From NCBI GenBank assembly GCA_903813345.2, contig CAIIXF020000004.1, positions 19,564,477 to 19,628,476 on the forward strand: a stretch of 64,000 nucleotides of DNA. Direction: 5' to 3'. The notes beneath the pieces were generated by a model. The model saw only the letters and a list, made by a program, of their open reading frames with translations. It ran no database searches and was not told the origin of the DNA. This document shows positions 49,351-61,331 of this stretch, one piece after another; the stretch's first letter is position 1; each line of letters begins with the position of its first letter. This stretch comes from Owenia fusiformis (taxonomy: Eukaryota > Annelida > Polychaeta > Sabellida > Oweniidae). The translations under genes and the position numbers were made by a program.

Positions 49351-52300
49351 GTAGGTATATTACCCATAATGCCACACATTCCTCCTTCCATCTTGGATGT
49401 GGGATATCTCTACCATCAATGTTTGTGTCATCTTTCTTAGACTAATGCTCCATTTTCAGCATTTCTCAGTTGACATCTTCCACAAGCCACAAGTCACACA
49501 TCCATTTATTTTTCATTTTTTCTGTTGTTTAGTTTATACTCGTATATATTAACACATAAAATAATGAGATGTTAGCATACATAGATGATGTTTTTATGCA
49601 TGTTGTAATGAATAAGATCTACAATGTTATAGTTGTTATAATTTTTCATTAATCTGAAGTTTAAAATGTCATATTTTGGTCATACATTTAAACTTTTTAA
49701 AACATTTTTTCAACTCTATTTGTTCTCAAGAAGTTCCTGAAGTGGATTTTTCTATATTGAAGTGAATATCATTTTGCAGTCATATCCAAGTTTACTAAAG
49801 TTCTCTCTATTCTACTCTGATATATTTATCATTTTTAAAATGATGACCTTTTGTGGCATTTTATTATTGGATCACCATATATCTTGATAAGCTCTTGTTT
49901 GATACTAATGCCACCTAATGAGATGAGAAATGTATTAGCTGCAAGATAAATCATTGAGTGGTTCACTGACCAAATGGGATCTCATCACATGAGAAACATC
50001 TGATCAATGTGAATTAAGTTCCTTTTTCAATTCCAAGTTGTTTCTGACCCCAAACTCCCTCTGCACTTCAGTATATCCCCTTCTCCCCATGCTCAGTTTA
50101 CAATTTCATTACTTTAATACGTCTGTCCCTACATGTACACTATTCATGTTGTGAATTATCCCCCTGCTCATACAACTCAGTTATTATATTCTCGCCAAAG
50201 ACGCCAGATTGCACTCCTTAATATCATAAAAACTAGAGGAATATTGAGAAATTACACATATAAAAATCAGAAAAATATGTCACAGATAATAGGTGAGGTC
50301 TAATATAAAATGTATCACATTTCAACTTATTATTAGTCATGAGCTCAACTTTAGGATTACTCTACTGCTCTGGTATTACTTTATTCTGCACTAGATTATC
50401 ATAAATCAAGGTGTTGTCTTGTAAATTATGGGAAATATAGCAAAATGTTTGTGCACTACCCCAGGCACTACCTCTGTACAGGGATAAAATGTGACAATCA
50501 GGTAGATTTCAAAGTTTAATGTTCATAAAGATCTAGAGAGTTAGAACCATAACTGGTGAAATGACTCAATTATAAAGGAGTGAGATTCTATTGTCAGTTT
50601 GATTTATAAAAAAGCTAAAAAGCCTGTTAAAATGGAGTAAAAAGTTTGCATGAACTTGTTCATTAGATACAGTACCAAGTTGAATTGTGCTCTTTGGCGA
50701 GAATATGGTATTTTATTTTCCTTTCTGTCTTGGAACTTCATCCTCAATAGAACTTTAAATAACACGACCCAATCATTTCCCTGATTTACATATGTACATT
50801 GTTACTATCTGGCCCCATTGTTTACTTCATATGGAATTACTTGTGAAATCTGTTGGAGCTCTTATATGTTGGTGCTATAGTTTTATTTTATATTTTATTT
50901 AGTTCTAGGTAATAGCTCAATCAGTTATGAAGTAAAATTATCACTTCCCAAATCATCCATGATTCCAAATTTCTAAAATAACGATGTAAAACAACTTTTC
51001 AACTTAGCCATATTATCTAGTAACCTTCATTTTCTTATCCCAGAACATTTTCAACATTTTCCATAGAACACAAAACATATTTTACTTCATAGCTGGTGTA
51101 TATACATGTATATTGTCATTGTTGTGTGTGCACTCCTTCATTTAGTGTTACAAAATATATATTACATACTATTATGTATTGTATATAAACTGTATATGTG
51201 TTATATATAGTTGTGAACTTAATCAGGGGTCCTTAACAGACACTTTGGAAAGGTTGAGAGTCCTTTAGTATGACATTATTATATCAATGGTTATAACAAT
51301 TGATTTCTGAATTCGTAACTTTATGAGATTCTGTTAATGGCCTGATGATTGTATCTCAATGAAGGACTGCACTACTGTACTGTAAATGTGTGCTTCACTG
51401 CAGGGGCATAGATGTCTACTTGTGTTCTCTTCATATACTGGGCCTGCAGGTGCTCCAATGGGATTAATGGTTCATCTATTATTTGCAAATTATATAGCTT
51501 CATGAACATAACATTGAATCTTTACAGAAAAAGACATGTTCATGAATTTTCATTTTGCACAAAAATGGGATGTCAATTGTCAATATTGTATCAGAATAAT
51601 CCATCATTGTAAAAACAAATTCTATTCCTTGCAAAAATTATGAAGTCAACTATTTTATATCTGTGTCTGCAAAGTATGAAGAAATCTTATTTGCCTGGCA
51701 TACATGCTGAATATATAAGATCAAGTCCAATCCAAGTCAAAGTATATCTGACCTTATGAGGTCAGGGACCAATGCAAAAGTTCAACGTAGGAGAGCTAAC
51801 TAAATTCTGATAGTTAATTGCCAGATACCCTCCCCCTCCCCTTGTTAACTAAATATGAGAAATGTTGATCTTCTCGGCATTTTCAAAAGTGCATCCAAAT
51901 GCACTTGAGTTCATCATATTGGTCTGTTCAGGTAACTTGAAGGGTATTTCTTGCACTTTCATATATTCTTTGAGTTTTGAGCTTTTTTTAAACCCCAGTC
52001 CTGCTGTGTTGACAGTCTTACATGTGAATGAAACAGCTGACTGTCCCCAGGTGACTGTCCCATATGGCTGTCTGAGGACTGTCCACTGCTTGTGCCTGAG
52101 GTTGAGGATTGATAATTGACCTTAAAATCGTGGTTATTAGAACCACACCACCATGGACTGAACGTGGTTTTAGATTAACAATATTTCATTAATTTTGTTC
52201 AATCATATTTTATTGATTTCCAAATTTCAGTTGCTTTGTGAGACGGTTTTACCTTTCTTACCCACTCCAAACGAGTCACTCCATAAATTGTTCACTAGTC

Positions 52301-55131
52301 TTTCATAGTCTGTTGTAGAATTACCATAAATTGGCTTCATATTCCTCTTTAATCAAGTTTTATGTGATGTTTTATGATAAAATTTCAAGTTTTTTCTTTT
52401 TCATGGGGAATGGGGAATCCTTCAAAGAATCTACACTGAATGAAATGACCATGACGAATATTCCTGGAATTCAAAATTGGATGTTGGCAGAGCTTAACTA
52501 TTTGGCACAATAACACCCTTCCCCTAACTATCAAAATTTAGTTAATTATCGGACATTGATCTGTTGCATTGGTCCCTTAGTTTGTACCAGTGATCAGTGT
52601 CATTACGATTTATCATTGAGAGCTTGGACATAATGTAGAAATATACAAGGCTTAATTCAATAAAACCTGACCAATTCAAATGACTGATTTTGCTTAATCC
52701 ACATTCTCTTGATATATTGTATATACATATATATTGTATATACATATAATCTGAACAATAAAAATTATCTTTGCAATAACTCAGATGCGAGTAGTTTCAC
52801 CACCAGGTAGCTCATTCGGGTCATATACGTAGTATGGCGGTTATAGAAGAAAGTTCCCTTTAACTTTAATATTATTAGTTTTAGTGGTTCAATTTTCACA
52901 CCACCCTCATGTGTTTAATAGTTATGCTAATTAAAATATGTCCAGTAAAAGAAAATATTATCTGTTCAATAGAGAAAATATATTTCACTTTTTGCGATTT
53001 TATAACGTTTGGTCTATGGGGAATCTCCCCGAACTAGAAGTCACATTTCCTAAAAAATTAAATTTTCAAAGTTAATTAACATATTTCTAGATGTACCTTT
53101 ACATGTAGATTTCAAATATGACATCACTTTGACTGAATTTTGAATATTTAATGACGTAAATCAACTCATCTACTCATTCCTCACAAGTGAGATGATTCTT
53201 AAAACTATATACATTGTTTTCACCATAGCCGCTCATCTTGATGCTCATATACCTGCTTTATTCCTGGCTATAGAGAGAGATCTTAGATACCACAGTTATT
53301 TTATGTGCCGTGAGATAACAGTATTAGTGTCTTGTCTAATTAAATATTTATATATTTATCCAATTAATCAACTCCCAAAGTATAGCTTATGCCATATTTC
53401 TTGCAATTTTATCCTGGGAGATAAACTAAACCTTAGTATGCTTCTTTTGTGCCATTTTTTCTCAAATTTGAATAAAGTTTTGATTTTTTGGCATTTTTAC
53501 TCAATTGATTACATTAACTGCATGTTGATGTATTTTATTATTTCATTATGTATCTGTATTGTACTGAAATTTGGATGAAAAGTTATATCACTATAGCATT
53601 TAATTTCATGGTTTTTCCCAATGGAGATGATCATTTTAATGTTGGTTCTGCTTTCACGCCATTTTGTCGACTTTTCGTCACCATTTACCATATCATTTTA
53701 TTAATTAATTAACTTATCACACTTTTGAGTCAATACTTTGTTACTTTTCGTTGCTATGAATATTTTCAATAAACAGCAACACAAAGAAAACATAGATTAC
53801 TTTTGTGTAGCATCAAACAATAACAAGTTCAAACAATTTTCACTCAATGGAATAAGCCACAATAGTTCAAGTATTGTTTCAGCATTGCATTTATGACAAC
53901 TAAGTTTGCAAACTCTACAAGGAGTAGAGATGTATAAATAAGTTAGGTGCCAAGTATCTCACCTACAGATATTTGTGGACACAACATAATGTAACAATCA
54001 AGGTATCACTTTAATTAAGCAAAACATTGTTAATTGGTTCAGAGTTAAACTAATCATGCAAATATTCTATGAACTCATGGCACTTTTGCTCATCCCAGGT
54101 TGAAAATTGGTTGAAAGAATCCCATTCATTAAATCTCTAAATTAAACTAGAAGATGCCTATCACATGATATATACATGTACTAAGACATCTATGTAGCAG
54201 TGATCCACATTACAGTTAATGTTTTCAGGGTTTTACTTTTAAAGGTTTTTGTCCAATGTGATTGATTTGAGATTGTTGTATATAGCAGCACTGCGAGCAT
54301 GTGCTTGACATTAGATGACTTTAACACACAGGGCACACAAAAGAGGGCAGCACCACACCAGTTATAGTGCTGCTGCTTATTGTAGCCCTTGAAAGGCTCA
54401 ATAGTTGTTATTCTCATTTTAAACAACATTAATTCATAATGGTATGTATTCTACACAATCAGTTTTAAAAGGCAATTAATTCACATTTTTCATTAACATT
54501 TTCAATAATCACAGAAAAGAAGGTATATATATTGATTGTGTAAGTTTTATATCATCATGAATTATAAATATTTTAAGGTTATTTAGGATGAGAATTATAG
54601 CTATATTAGCCCTTTGAGCTAAATTAAGCAAATTGTTTTGCCAATTCAATTTTATAATTGTTTTACTAGTGTTAGTCTGTCTAATTGATGCATGCTTGTA
54701 TGTAAATTCAATGTTGTTCTTGATATTCAGGTTACCATAGCAATTTGTCTCAACAGCATATGTTTTGAATGACCTCTTACATGGTTGCTATGGTGACTTC
54801 ACATAGCATAAAAGAGAATCCTGCATGAGACAGCTGTCACACTAATCTGGGGTCTGTTGCTCAAAAATAAAAATTATAAGCTATAAATTGTTACTGCAAT
54901 GAAATATGTTTTTTAAAAGTACAGTCAGTATGCAGGTCATAATGACTTTGGGTAAATGGTAGAGAAGGGTAAATGAGGCCATTAAGATCAGAGAAGGTAT
55001 GCTGAATATTTCTACTGTCTGTTCATTGAAATTACAAATTTTGTTGAGCAATGGCCCCTATACAAATGAGGAACCACTTCCTGTTTCACTTTAAAGAAGT
55101 AGATAAAGAACAAACATCTATTGGTTCTCAG
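49351..55131 (+). other. mbl: Muscleblind intron after exon 2b
   Basis: AT-rich intronic sequence with no recognisable gene, transposon end or tandem array. Open frames such as 53192-53578 (128 codons) and 51862-52119 (85 codons) match nothing I know and lack repeat or family features. An additional short exon could be hidden here. Confidence 0.6.
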
Positions 55132-55242
55132 GAGCTTTATTGTTTATTTCTATGGGTCTATGATGCTAATACTGGAAAACCCATGGCTTACCCATCGGCT
55201 GCAACTGCTGGTACCATGCTCCCAAGTCAAATGCCAGTCATG
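55132..55242 (+). CDS. mbl: Tentative muscleblind linker exon
   Basis: The segment reads in phase 0 and ends GCCAGTCATG|GTCAGT, a usable but not ideal donor. The second half, VYDANTGKPMAYPS followed by AATAGTMLPSQMPVM, has the alanine/proline/methionine bias of muscleblind linkers and unusually protein-like codon content for this intron. The weak point is the start: the only nearby acceptors are a CAGGAG pair (exon from 55132 or 55135, both phase 0), with a poor pyrimidine tract before them and a good one (CTTTATTGTTTATTTC) after them, just upstream of VYDAN where no AG exists. It could be a real cassette exon, a relic, or chance. Confidence 0.45.
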
Positions 55243-57547
55243 GTCAGTAGATTTTTATAAGCCAATCAGCTTAGACCAAGGATTAACTGCTTTTTCACAC
55301 TGGCTGTCGCTTAAAATTGCTTATTTTTGAAGGGCATTGGTGCTTAGTGCAAAATATGAACTGACCAACTGACCATTGTTTCTTAATATATATCTGAAAC
55401 AAACATAATTTCAATTGTTTATAAATTGGTCAATTCACCCAAACAGAGGGAAGGTGTTATGTTTCTAATGAAAGCATTGAATGACCTAGTTGTATTACTG
55501 TATTTGGGCATTTACCATATATGGAAAATAGAAAAAACATTTGCTTATAGAGGCTTGGATATAGCTTTATGATGTAGATGGGCTTTTTTGCATTGTATGA
55601 AATATATCTAATAGCATCATAAAACGCACTAACAAAATTAGAGTGGTTGATATACATGTACATATAGGCTACGAACCTTGTCAGTATGATAATTTATTTT
55701 TAATTATAAGGTCTACTGGGCTCTTTTGATATAACAAAATCATATGGGTCAACTATGGGCTGTTTGTTTTGGTGGCATTGGTGTGCCCAGCTTGGAGAGG
55801 ACATGATTTTCAAGATTCTAATTTCAACCATCTTCTGCCAGCAGGGTACATCTATGCAGTGAAAACAAAGTACTGTGTTTGTCAAATCTACCAAGAGTAG
55901 GGTATATTTGTTTCCAGTGCAGCAAATTAAAGAAACACTTATATGGTGTGAAACTTGCAGGCCTTGATCTGGAAGCATCTACTTATTTCAACTTGCACCA
56001 CAGTTGACCTTTGTGATAATATAGGCATGGCATTATAAATAATATTGCTATGTGTGATGTTGTGGGGAGCATTGGTATTCACAGCTTTCATTGTTATGCA
56101 ATTTGATATGCTTCATTGCTTTATTTTATTTTCATTTATAGTTTAGATTTTATTAGTTTTGTTTGGTGAATTAACATTGTACGGGACTGTATATATAATA
56201 TGTGCTTAATGTAACATATTCTTACAATTAAGGATTTGGGAACTTTATAACTAATATGTATTGTTTTTGATTTGGAATTCTATCTCTTTGTTCATTTTTC
56301 TTGCATATCTCTTAAATGTTTTTTTATTGCCCCAAGTTAATTTTCAGATTCGTAGAAGGTTTCAGGTTATCAGCATAACAGTCCTTTACATATTGGATGA
56401 ATTTCATGGTCTAATGTTTAGAATTGAAAATTTAAAGTGAACAGCTATATACTTGTAGTGAACACTGTAAATCATATGAATGGAAACACATTGTGGCATT
56501 TCATCCAGGTTGATGAGACATGTTAGATAGGTAGAGATTGATTATTCTTTCTAAATGTCAATTCTCTTTCCCTGCATGTTGTATTTTTACTAATTTCAAA
56601 CCAGAAATGTTCTAGCAGGAGAGAGCACTTGAGGCTTATCTGAATGAACTACTGTAGATGAGATCAGAGATATTATAAATTGGTCTAGAGCTAAAACACA
56701 TTGCCATCATGGTAGATAAATGGAAATACATGTAGAATGAATAAGAGTGGCATCAACCAAGTTTATATACATATAACCAATACTTAAAATTAACAATAAA
56801 GAGTACAGACATTTAGCCAACAATCTCAATTAACAAGGAATGAAGAATACAGATATTTAGCCAATACTTTAATTTAACAAGAAATAAAGAATACAGACAT
56901 TCAGCCAATACTTTCAATTAACAAGGAATGAAGAATACCATCATGAGAAATCATGGCCTCCTATTAGCTTCACAGTAGTATTTCTGGTTGAAGACAGAAA
57001 GATGTGATGAGTATCAGAATGAAAGAATACAGACATTTAGCCAACACTCTCAATTAACAAGGAATAAAATATAAAGACATTTAGCCAATACTCTAATTTA
57101 AGGAGGAATGAAGAATACAGACATTTAGACAACAATCTTAATTAACAAGGTATAAAGAATACAGACATTCAGCCAATACATTCAATTAACAAGACATAAA
57201 GAATACAGACATTTAGCCAACAATCTCAATTAACAAGGAATGAAGAATACAGACATTTAGACAACAATTTCAATTAACAAGGAATGAAGAATACAGACAT
57301 TTAGACAACAATTTCAATTAACAAGGAATGAAGAATACAGACATTTAGACAACAATTTCAATTAACAAGGAATGAAGAATACAGACATTTAGACAACAAT
57401 TTCAATTAACAAGGAATGAAGAATACAGACATTCAGCCAATACTTTCAATTAACAAGGAATAAAGAATACAGACATTTATCCAATACTTTAAGTTAACAA
57501 GGAATGAAAAATACAGACATTTAGTCAACACTCTAAATTAACAAGGA

Positions 57548-57673
57548 TTCTAATATGATATGTGACGTCACAATAGCTAGAACAATTGATTTACTGGTCT
57601 ATATTGGAGTATGTATGACCTCTAAAATTCATAAATGCAGAGCTGTGTTTCTTGTTTGTTTATCATATTAGAA
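57548..57673. mobile_element. 126-bp MITE-like element with 13-bp perfect inverted ends
   Basis: TTCTAATATGATA at the left and TATCATATTAGAA at the right are exact complements. TGACGTCA occurs close to the left end. It sits inside the 44-bp minisatellite. Confidence 0.7.
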
Positions 57674-57680
57674 TCGTAAC

Positions 57681-57832
57681 AAAGACCTTGATTTTATGAT
57701 TTATGTCAAATACATGACCTAAAATTTTATTATGGCTATTGCCAAAGACCTCAATTGCTACGCGATCTCGGTCTTTTAACAATAAATTTTTCAGTCATAT
57801 ATTACGCCATAAATCATAAAATCTTGGTCTTT
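57681..57832. mobile_element. 152-bp foldback MITE inside a minisatellite
   Basis: AAAGACCTTGATTTTATGAT on the left mirrors ATCATAAAATCTTGGTCTTT on the right, and an inner pair (TTGCCAAAGACC / GGTCTTTTAACAA) folds again. It lies eight bases after the neighbouring MITE; the minisatellite resumes immediately to the right. Confidence 0.75.
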
Positions 57833-58914
57833 ATTCCTTAAATTAAGTATACAGACATTATGCTAATACTCTAAATTAACAAGGAATAAAAAATACAGAC
57901 ATTATGCCGATACACGTACTCTAAATCAAGAAAACGAATTAAGTATACAGATATAATGCTAGAACTCTAAATCAACAAGGAATAAAAGATACAGACATCA
58001 AGCCAATTTTTGTATTTTGGAGTATGTGAATATGAACGTTTCTCAGAGAGCAATATTACGCATAATTCTCTAACATCTGACCAGTTGAAAGTTGAAAAAG
58101 TGGTGTGTCTAATCCCATGCTAGGCAACTATCAAATATTATATAGTGTGATAACCATCAATCCTCTCTGGTCTACAGTTCGCCAATATCCATATATTATT
58201 CATAGATTTTCTAATAAAACAAGATTTTACTTCCTTATATGCCACTGCAAAGTCAAAAATGATTGATTCCTATAAACTTTGATTAATCATTTAGGCTTGA
58301 ATTCTGCCAGAGACCATCAGTCATACTAGCACCATCGAATTATTTGAAATCAAAAAAAGTTTTAGGTTTTAAATGATGATACACCTAGATCTACATATAC
58401 ATGTATAGATATAAGAAAATGCTTGAATGGTACTTTCATGCACACAATTACAAATTGTATGTGGAGAATCAAATTTCAATATGAGCTGAAATATGTCAGG
58501 TCTAGACTGTCTGTTGACTATCATGTATACCAAGCCAGGGATAGCAAGCTACATGTATACCCAGATATCTTTTTTTAGAAATTATACATCAATGGACCAT
58601 AGCAAAATTAGCTTCATGTTGATGAAAGATGGGCACCTAGAACATAATTGTATTATTTATTGTTGTAAATATATTAGAAAGATTGTTTGTTCTAAATAAT
58701 AAAATAGCTGTACTGCATACATGTACATGTATATCCCATTGTCTCCTGCTGAATAAGCACATCCCCAAAAGAACAGATATCAGGATGTATATCACTCAAT
58801 TATATGGATGTTCTTGGTGAATGGGAAATATACAAAATAAACAATATACATTTGCTTTCACTATCAAAGTATGTTGAATGCATTGTGATCTATTATTATC
58901 TAATCGTATGAAGT

Positions 58915-59260
58915 TCAGGGGAATATAGAGAATGGCTCCATCCATCCATCCATTTGTCAAATCAATAACTCAAATACTGTTATATTTTATAAGTATATGC
59001 CCAATGTGAGTACAAGTTCTGCTCAAATTTTCAAAATGGATGTCTATTTCAAAATTACAGCCATTTTTTGTGTCTATTTTACAGCACTTTGGCTAGTAAG
59101 AGGTCATTTAAAAAAATGTGGCCATTTATATGTTATTTGTGAAGGGATTTTGTTGAAATTTCATATGTGAATGCTAAGAAAAATATGACACCGTCTACTT
59201 GACAATTTGGCGGCCATTTCTAAAAATAGCAGCCATGAACATACAATGGGATTTGCTACA
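58915..59260. repeat. Interspersed repeat with CCATCCATCC core, copy 2
   Basis: The left part aligns by landmarks with 30930-31030. The following stretch carries GCCATTT-type words (GTGGCCATTTATATG, GGCGGCCATTTCTAAAA, CAGCCATG), which may be the diverged body of the same repeat. Confidence 0.5.
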
Positions 59261-59372
59261 CCTTGGCATTGCTGTTATCTAGGATCTGTTTTATTGATTC
59301 TGTATTTATTTTTGGATTATTTTGGTGATAATTAGTATATGCTATAGTATTTTTCTTTTCCTTTTTTTGCAG

Positions 59373-59405
59373 TCTTCCATTCCTTCAGCCTATACTTCAT
59401 ACAGT
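59373..59405 (+). CDS. mbl: Candidate 33-nt muscleblind microexon
   Basis: A very strong acceptor (TTTTTCTTTTCCTTTTTTTGCAG, cited in part as CCTTTTTTTGCAG, AG 59371-59372) and donor ACAGT|GTAAGC bracket 33 nt encoding SSIPSAYTSYS. The length is a multiple of three and it reads open in phase 0, like all other muscleblind exons here. The Ser/Tyr/Pro content suits the linker between zinc finger pairs. Its donor is the first unit of a 55-bp minisatellite, so splice-site-like copies follow in series. Tissue-restricted inclusion would be typical for a microexon (inference). Confidence 0.65.
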
Positions 59406-59825
59406 GTAAGCATGGTTCATTCTGTAAACCCCTTCTTCCAGCTTATATTATGTGTATAGTATAAGCATGGTTCATTCTATAAACCCCCTCTTCCAGCTTA
59501 TATTATGCATATAGTATAAGCATGGTTCATTCTCTAGATCCTCTCCAGCTTATTTTATACATTCAATGTAAGCATGGCTCATTCTGTAACCCCCCTCTTC
59601 CAGCTTATATTATGCGTATAGTATAAGCATGGTTCATTCTATAAACCCCCTCTTCCAGCTTATATTATGCGTAAAGTATAAGCATGGTTCATTCTATAAA
59701 CCCCCTCTTCCAGCTTATATTATGCATATAGTATAAGCATGGTTCATTCTCTAAACCCCCTCTTCCAGCTTATTTTTACATACAATGTAAGCATGGTTCA
59801 TTCTCTGCACCCTCCCAAATTATCC
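59400..59825. repeat. 55-bp minisatellite carrying acceptor- and donor-like motifs
   Basis: The unit contains TAAGCATGGTTCATTCT, TAAACCCCCTCTTCCAG and CTTATATTATGCATATA. There are about eight GTATAAGC/GTAAGC donor-like words and about seven CCCTCTTCCAG acceptor-like words. Each acceptor-like word is separated from the next donor-like word by 17 nt. The array starts within the 5' splice site of the microexon candidate. Confidence 0.9.
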
Positions 59826-61133
59826 AGCATATGCTACATATGTAGGCTCATCTACACCCCCTCCCAAACAACCAGAATATCATGGCCAGTCTAGTACACA
59901 GTCCCCTGATGCCTTCCCTTGAGATAAATAATCCATTTTATGATTTGGACTGGGAGCTAGACTGTGTATTAGCAGTTGAAAATTATTTTTGGATGAGCAG
60001 ATTACAAATTTAAAACTAAATCATAATAGAATACTATTGTAATGTTTGATTTTATTCAGATAATCAAAATCTTAATATTGAGATAATCAATTTCAAAGGT
60101 CATCCTGACTTTTCGATCATTATGATCATTTCTTTTTCATGTTTTCATCTTGTTTCACCTATTCAGTAGGAATAAAGAAATGATATTGATTGTTATCTTC
60201 ATACTTTATGTTTATTTAATGGAACTTAACTTCATGATGAAGTGTTTTTCAGTTATTCAGATTTATTGACAATGCTTATTATTTTAAAAATCTATATCTG
60301 GAGAAAATGAGAAACATGAAAAACTGTCAACATTATTTACATCTAAGACCTAATCTGCTTTCAAGTAAACAATCAGCTGCTTTTGGGTTATAATTTCTAA
60401 TTTTACATGATGATGACAATTTGAAGAGGTGGTCAGTGACCCATGATCTTATCTGACCAATTATAGCAGCTAGCAATGGTCATGTGACTTTATCTAGCCA
60501 ATGGTATAAGCTAGGTTTGGTCAAGTGACCTTAGACATGTCCTCTCCTCTTGAATTGAAATTTTCTAATGTTTCACTGAGATATGTAAAACCTACTGTAG
60601 TACAGATCAGGTAAAGAGGCATTGTTTTTGCAATTTCATAATTTCTAATAGGAATCTAATTGAATTGATTGCCAATGCACTATCAGGTTATTCCCCAGAC
60701 AGTATATATTATATAAAATGGAGATTCTATTTCATTTTTATACACCACAATATTTGTACTGCTTGCCATGGTGGTACAATGAAAACAGATCAATCATTAG
60801 GCTTTGGTGACGTCTCTAGAATAAATTATAACATAACAAAAATATTAATGTCACTTTTGCTTTTGGCGTCACAACTGCTTTTTATAAATGAAAGCTTTCT
60901 GCACATCGTATATATTTACTAATAACTGTATATTTCATAATTGCCATGTGACAGTTCTACATGTATATATCATGAATTAACTGTAAAAATGAGAAAAAAT
61001 GTTTTTGTTTGTTATTGCATTATAAGTCTGACATTTAATTTTCTCTTAAATTAACCTGGTTTAAAACAATCTTAATTTGGATTGATTATTTGTTGATATC
61101 TGAAATTAAGGATGATTTTTCCTGTCATTACAG
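59826..61133 (+). other. mbl: Muscleblind intron segment, nothing recognised
   Basis: AT-rich sequence up to the acceptor TTCCTGTCATTACAG. I see no gene, array or transposon ends. Confidence 0.6.
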
Positions 61134-61331
61134 GCACACCATCCGTCTTTCATCCAGGCAGCAGCTGTACACCCTTACATGCAACAGACTTTACAACAAA
61201 TGACATCACTACCACCAGCCAATGAGGCTCCAGTACTACACACCCAAGCCGCCAATATTATCCCCACATCACAAGCTGCTGTTGCTGCCGCTGCGCATGC
61301 CACTAAAGTTACACGGGCAGATCGGCTTGAG
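61134..61331 (+). CDS. mbl: Muscleblind linker exon ending at the second zinc finger boundary
   Basis: Acceptor CCTGTCATTACAG (AG 61132-61133), donor GAG|GTAGGT; 198 nt, phase 0 to 0, 66 residues. It begins AHHPSFIQAAAVHPYM, is rich in Ala, Pro and Gln (QQTLQQM, SQAAVAAAAHA) and ends KVTRADRLE, equivalent to the vertebrate MBNL sequence ...AAAAQKLMRTDRLE that immediately precedes ZnF3 (VCREYQRG). It therefore corresponds to vertebrate coding exon 3. Splicing onward either to ZnF3/4 exons outside the window or to the terminal exon at 63548 keeps frame. Confidence 0.93.

Larger units (their letters stand above)
56770..58010. repeat. 44-bp minisatellite, ~20 copies, interrupted twice
   Basis: The unit contains AATTAACAAGGAATGAAGAA and TACAGACATTTAGACAACAA. 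Central copies (57225-57420) are nearly identical, and the edges are diverged. The array is broken at 56942-57025 by the third copy of the short dispersed repeat (words CATCATGAGAAATCATGGCC and GATGTGATGAGTATCAGAAT) and at 57548-57832 by two inverted-repeat elements. Confidence 0.9.
55243..59372 (+). other. mbl: Muscleblind intron before the microexon
   Basis: It contains the 44-bp minisatellite with inserted MITEs and the second copy of the TCCATCC repeat, annotated separately. The stretches 55243-56770 and 58015-58910 show nothing recognisable. Confidence 0.6.

Noticed and set aside
53192-53578. 128-codon plus-strand frame
   Set aside because: No recognisable domain and composition typical of AT-rich intron.
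1669-59825. CRISPR arrays among the tandem repeats
   Set aside because: All arrays are head-to-tail minisatellites without unique spacers, in a eukaryotic genome.
60665-60922. 85-codon plus-strand frame between the microexon and the next exon
   Set aside because: No acceptor/donor pair in a consistent phase and no similarity to muscleblind linkers.
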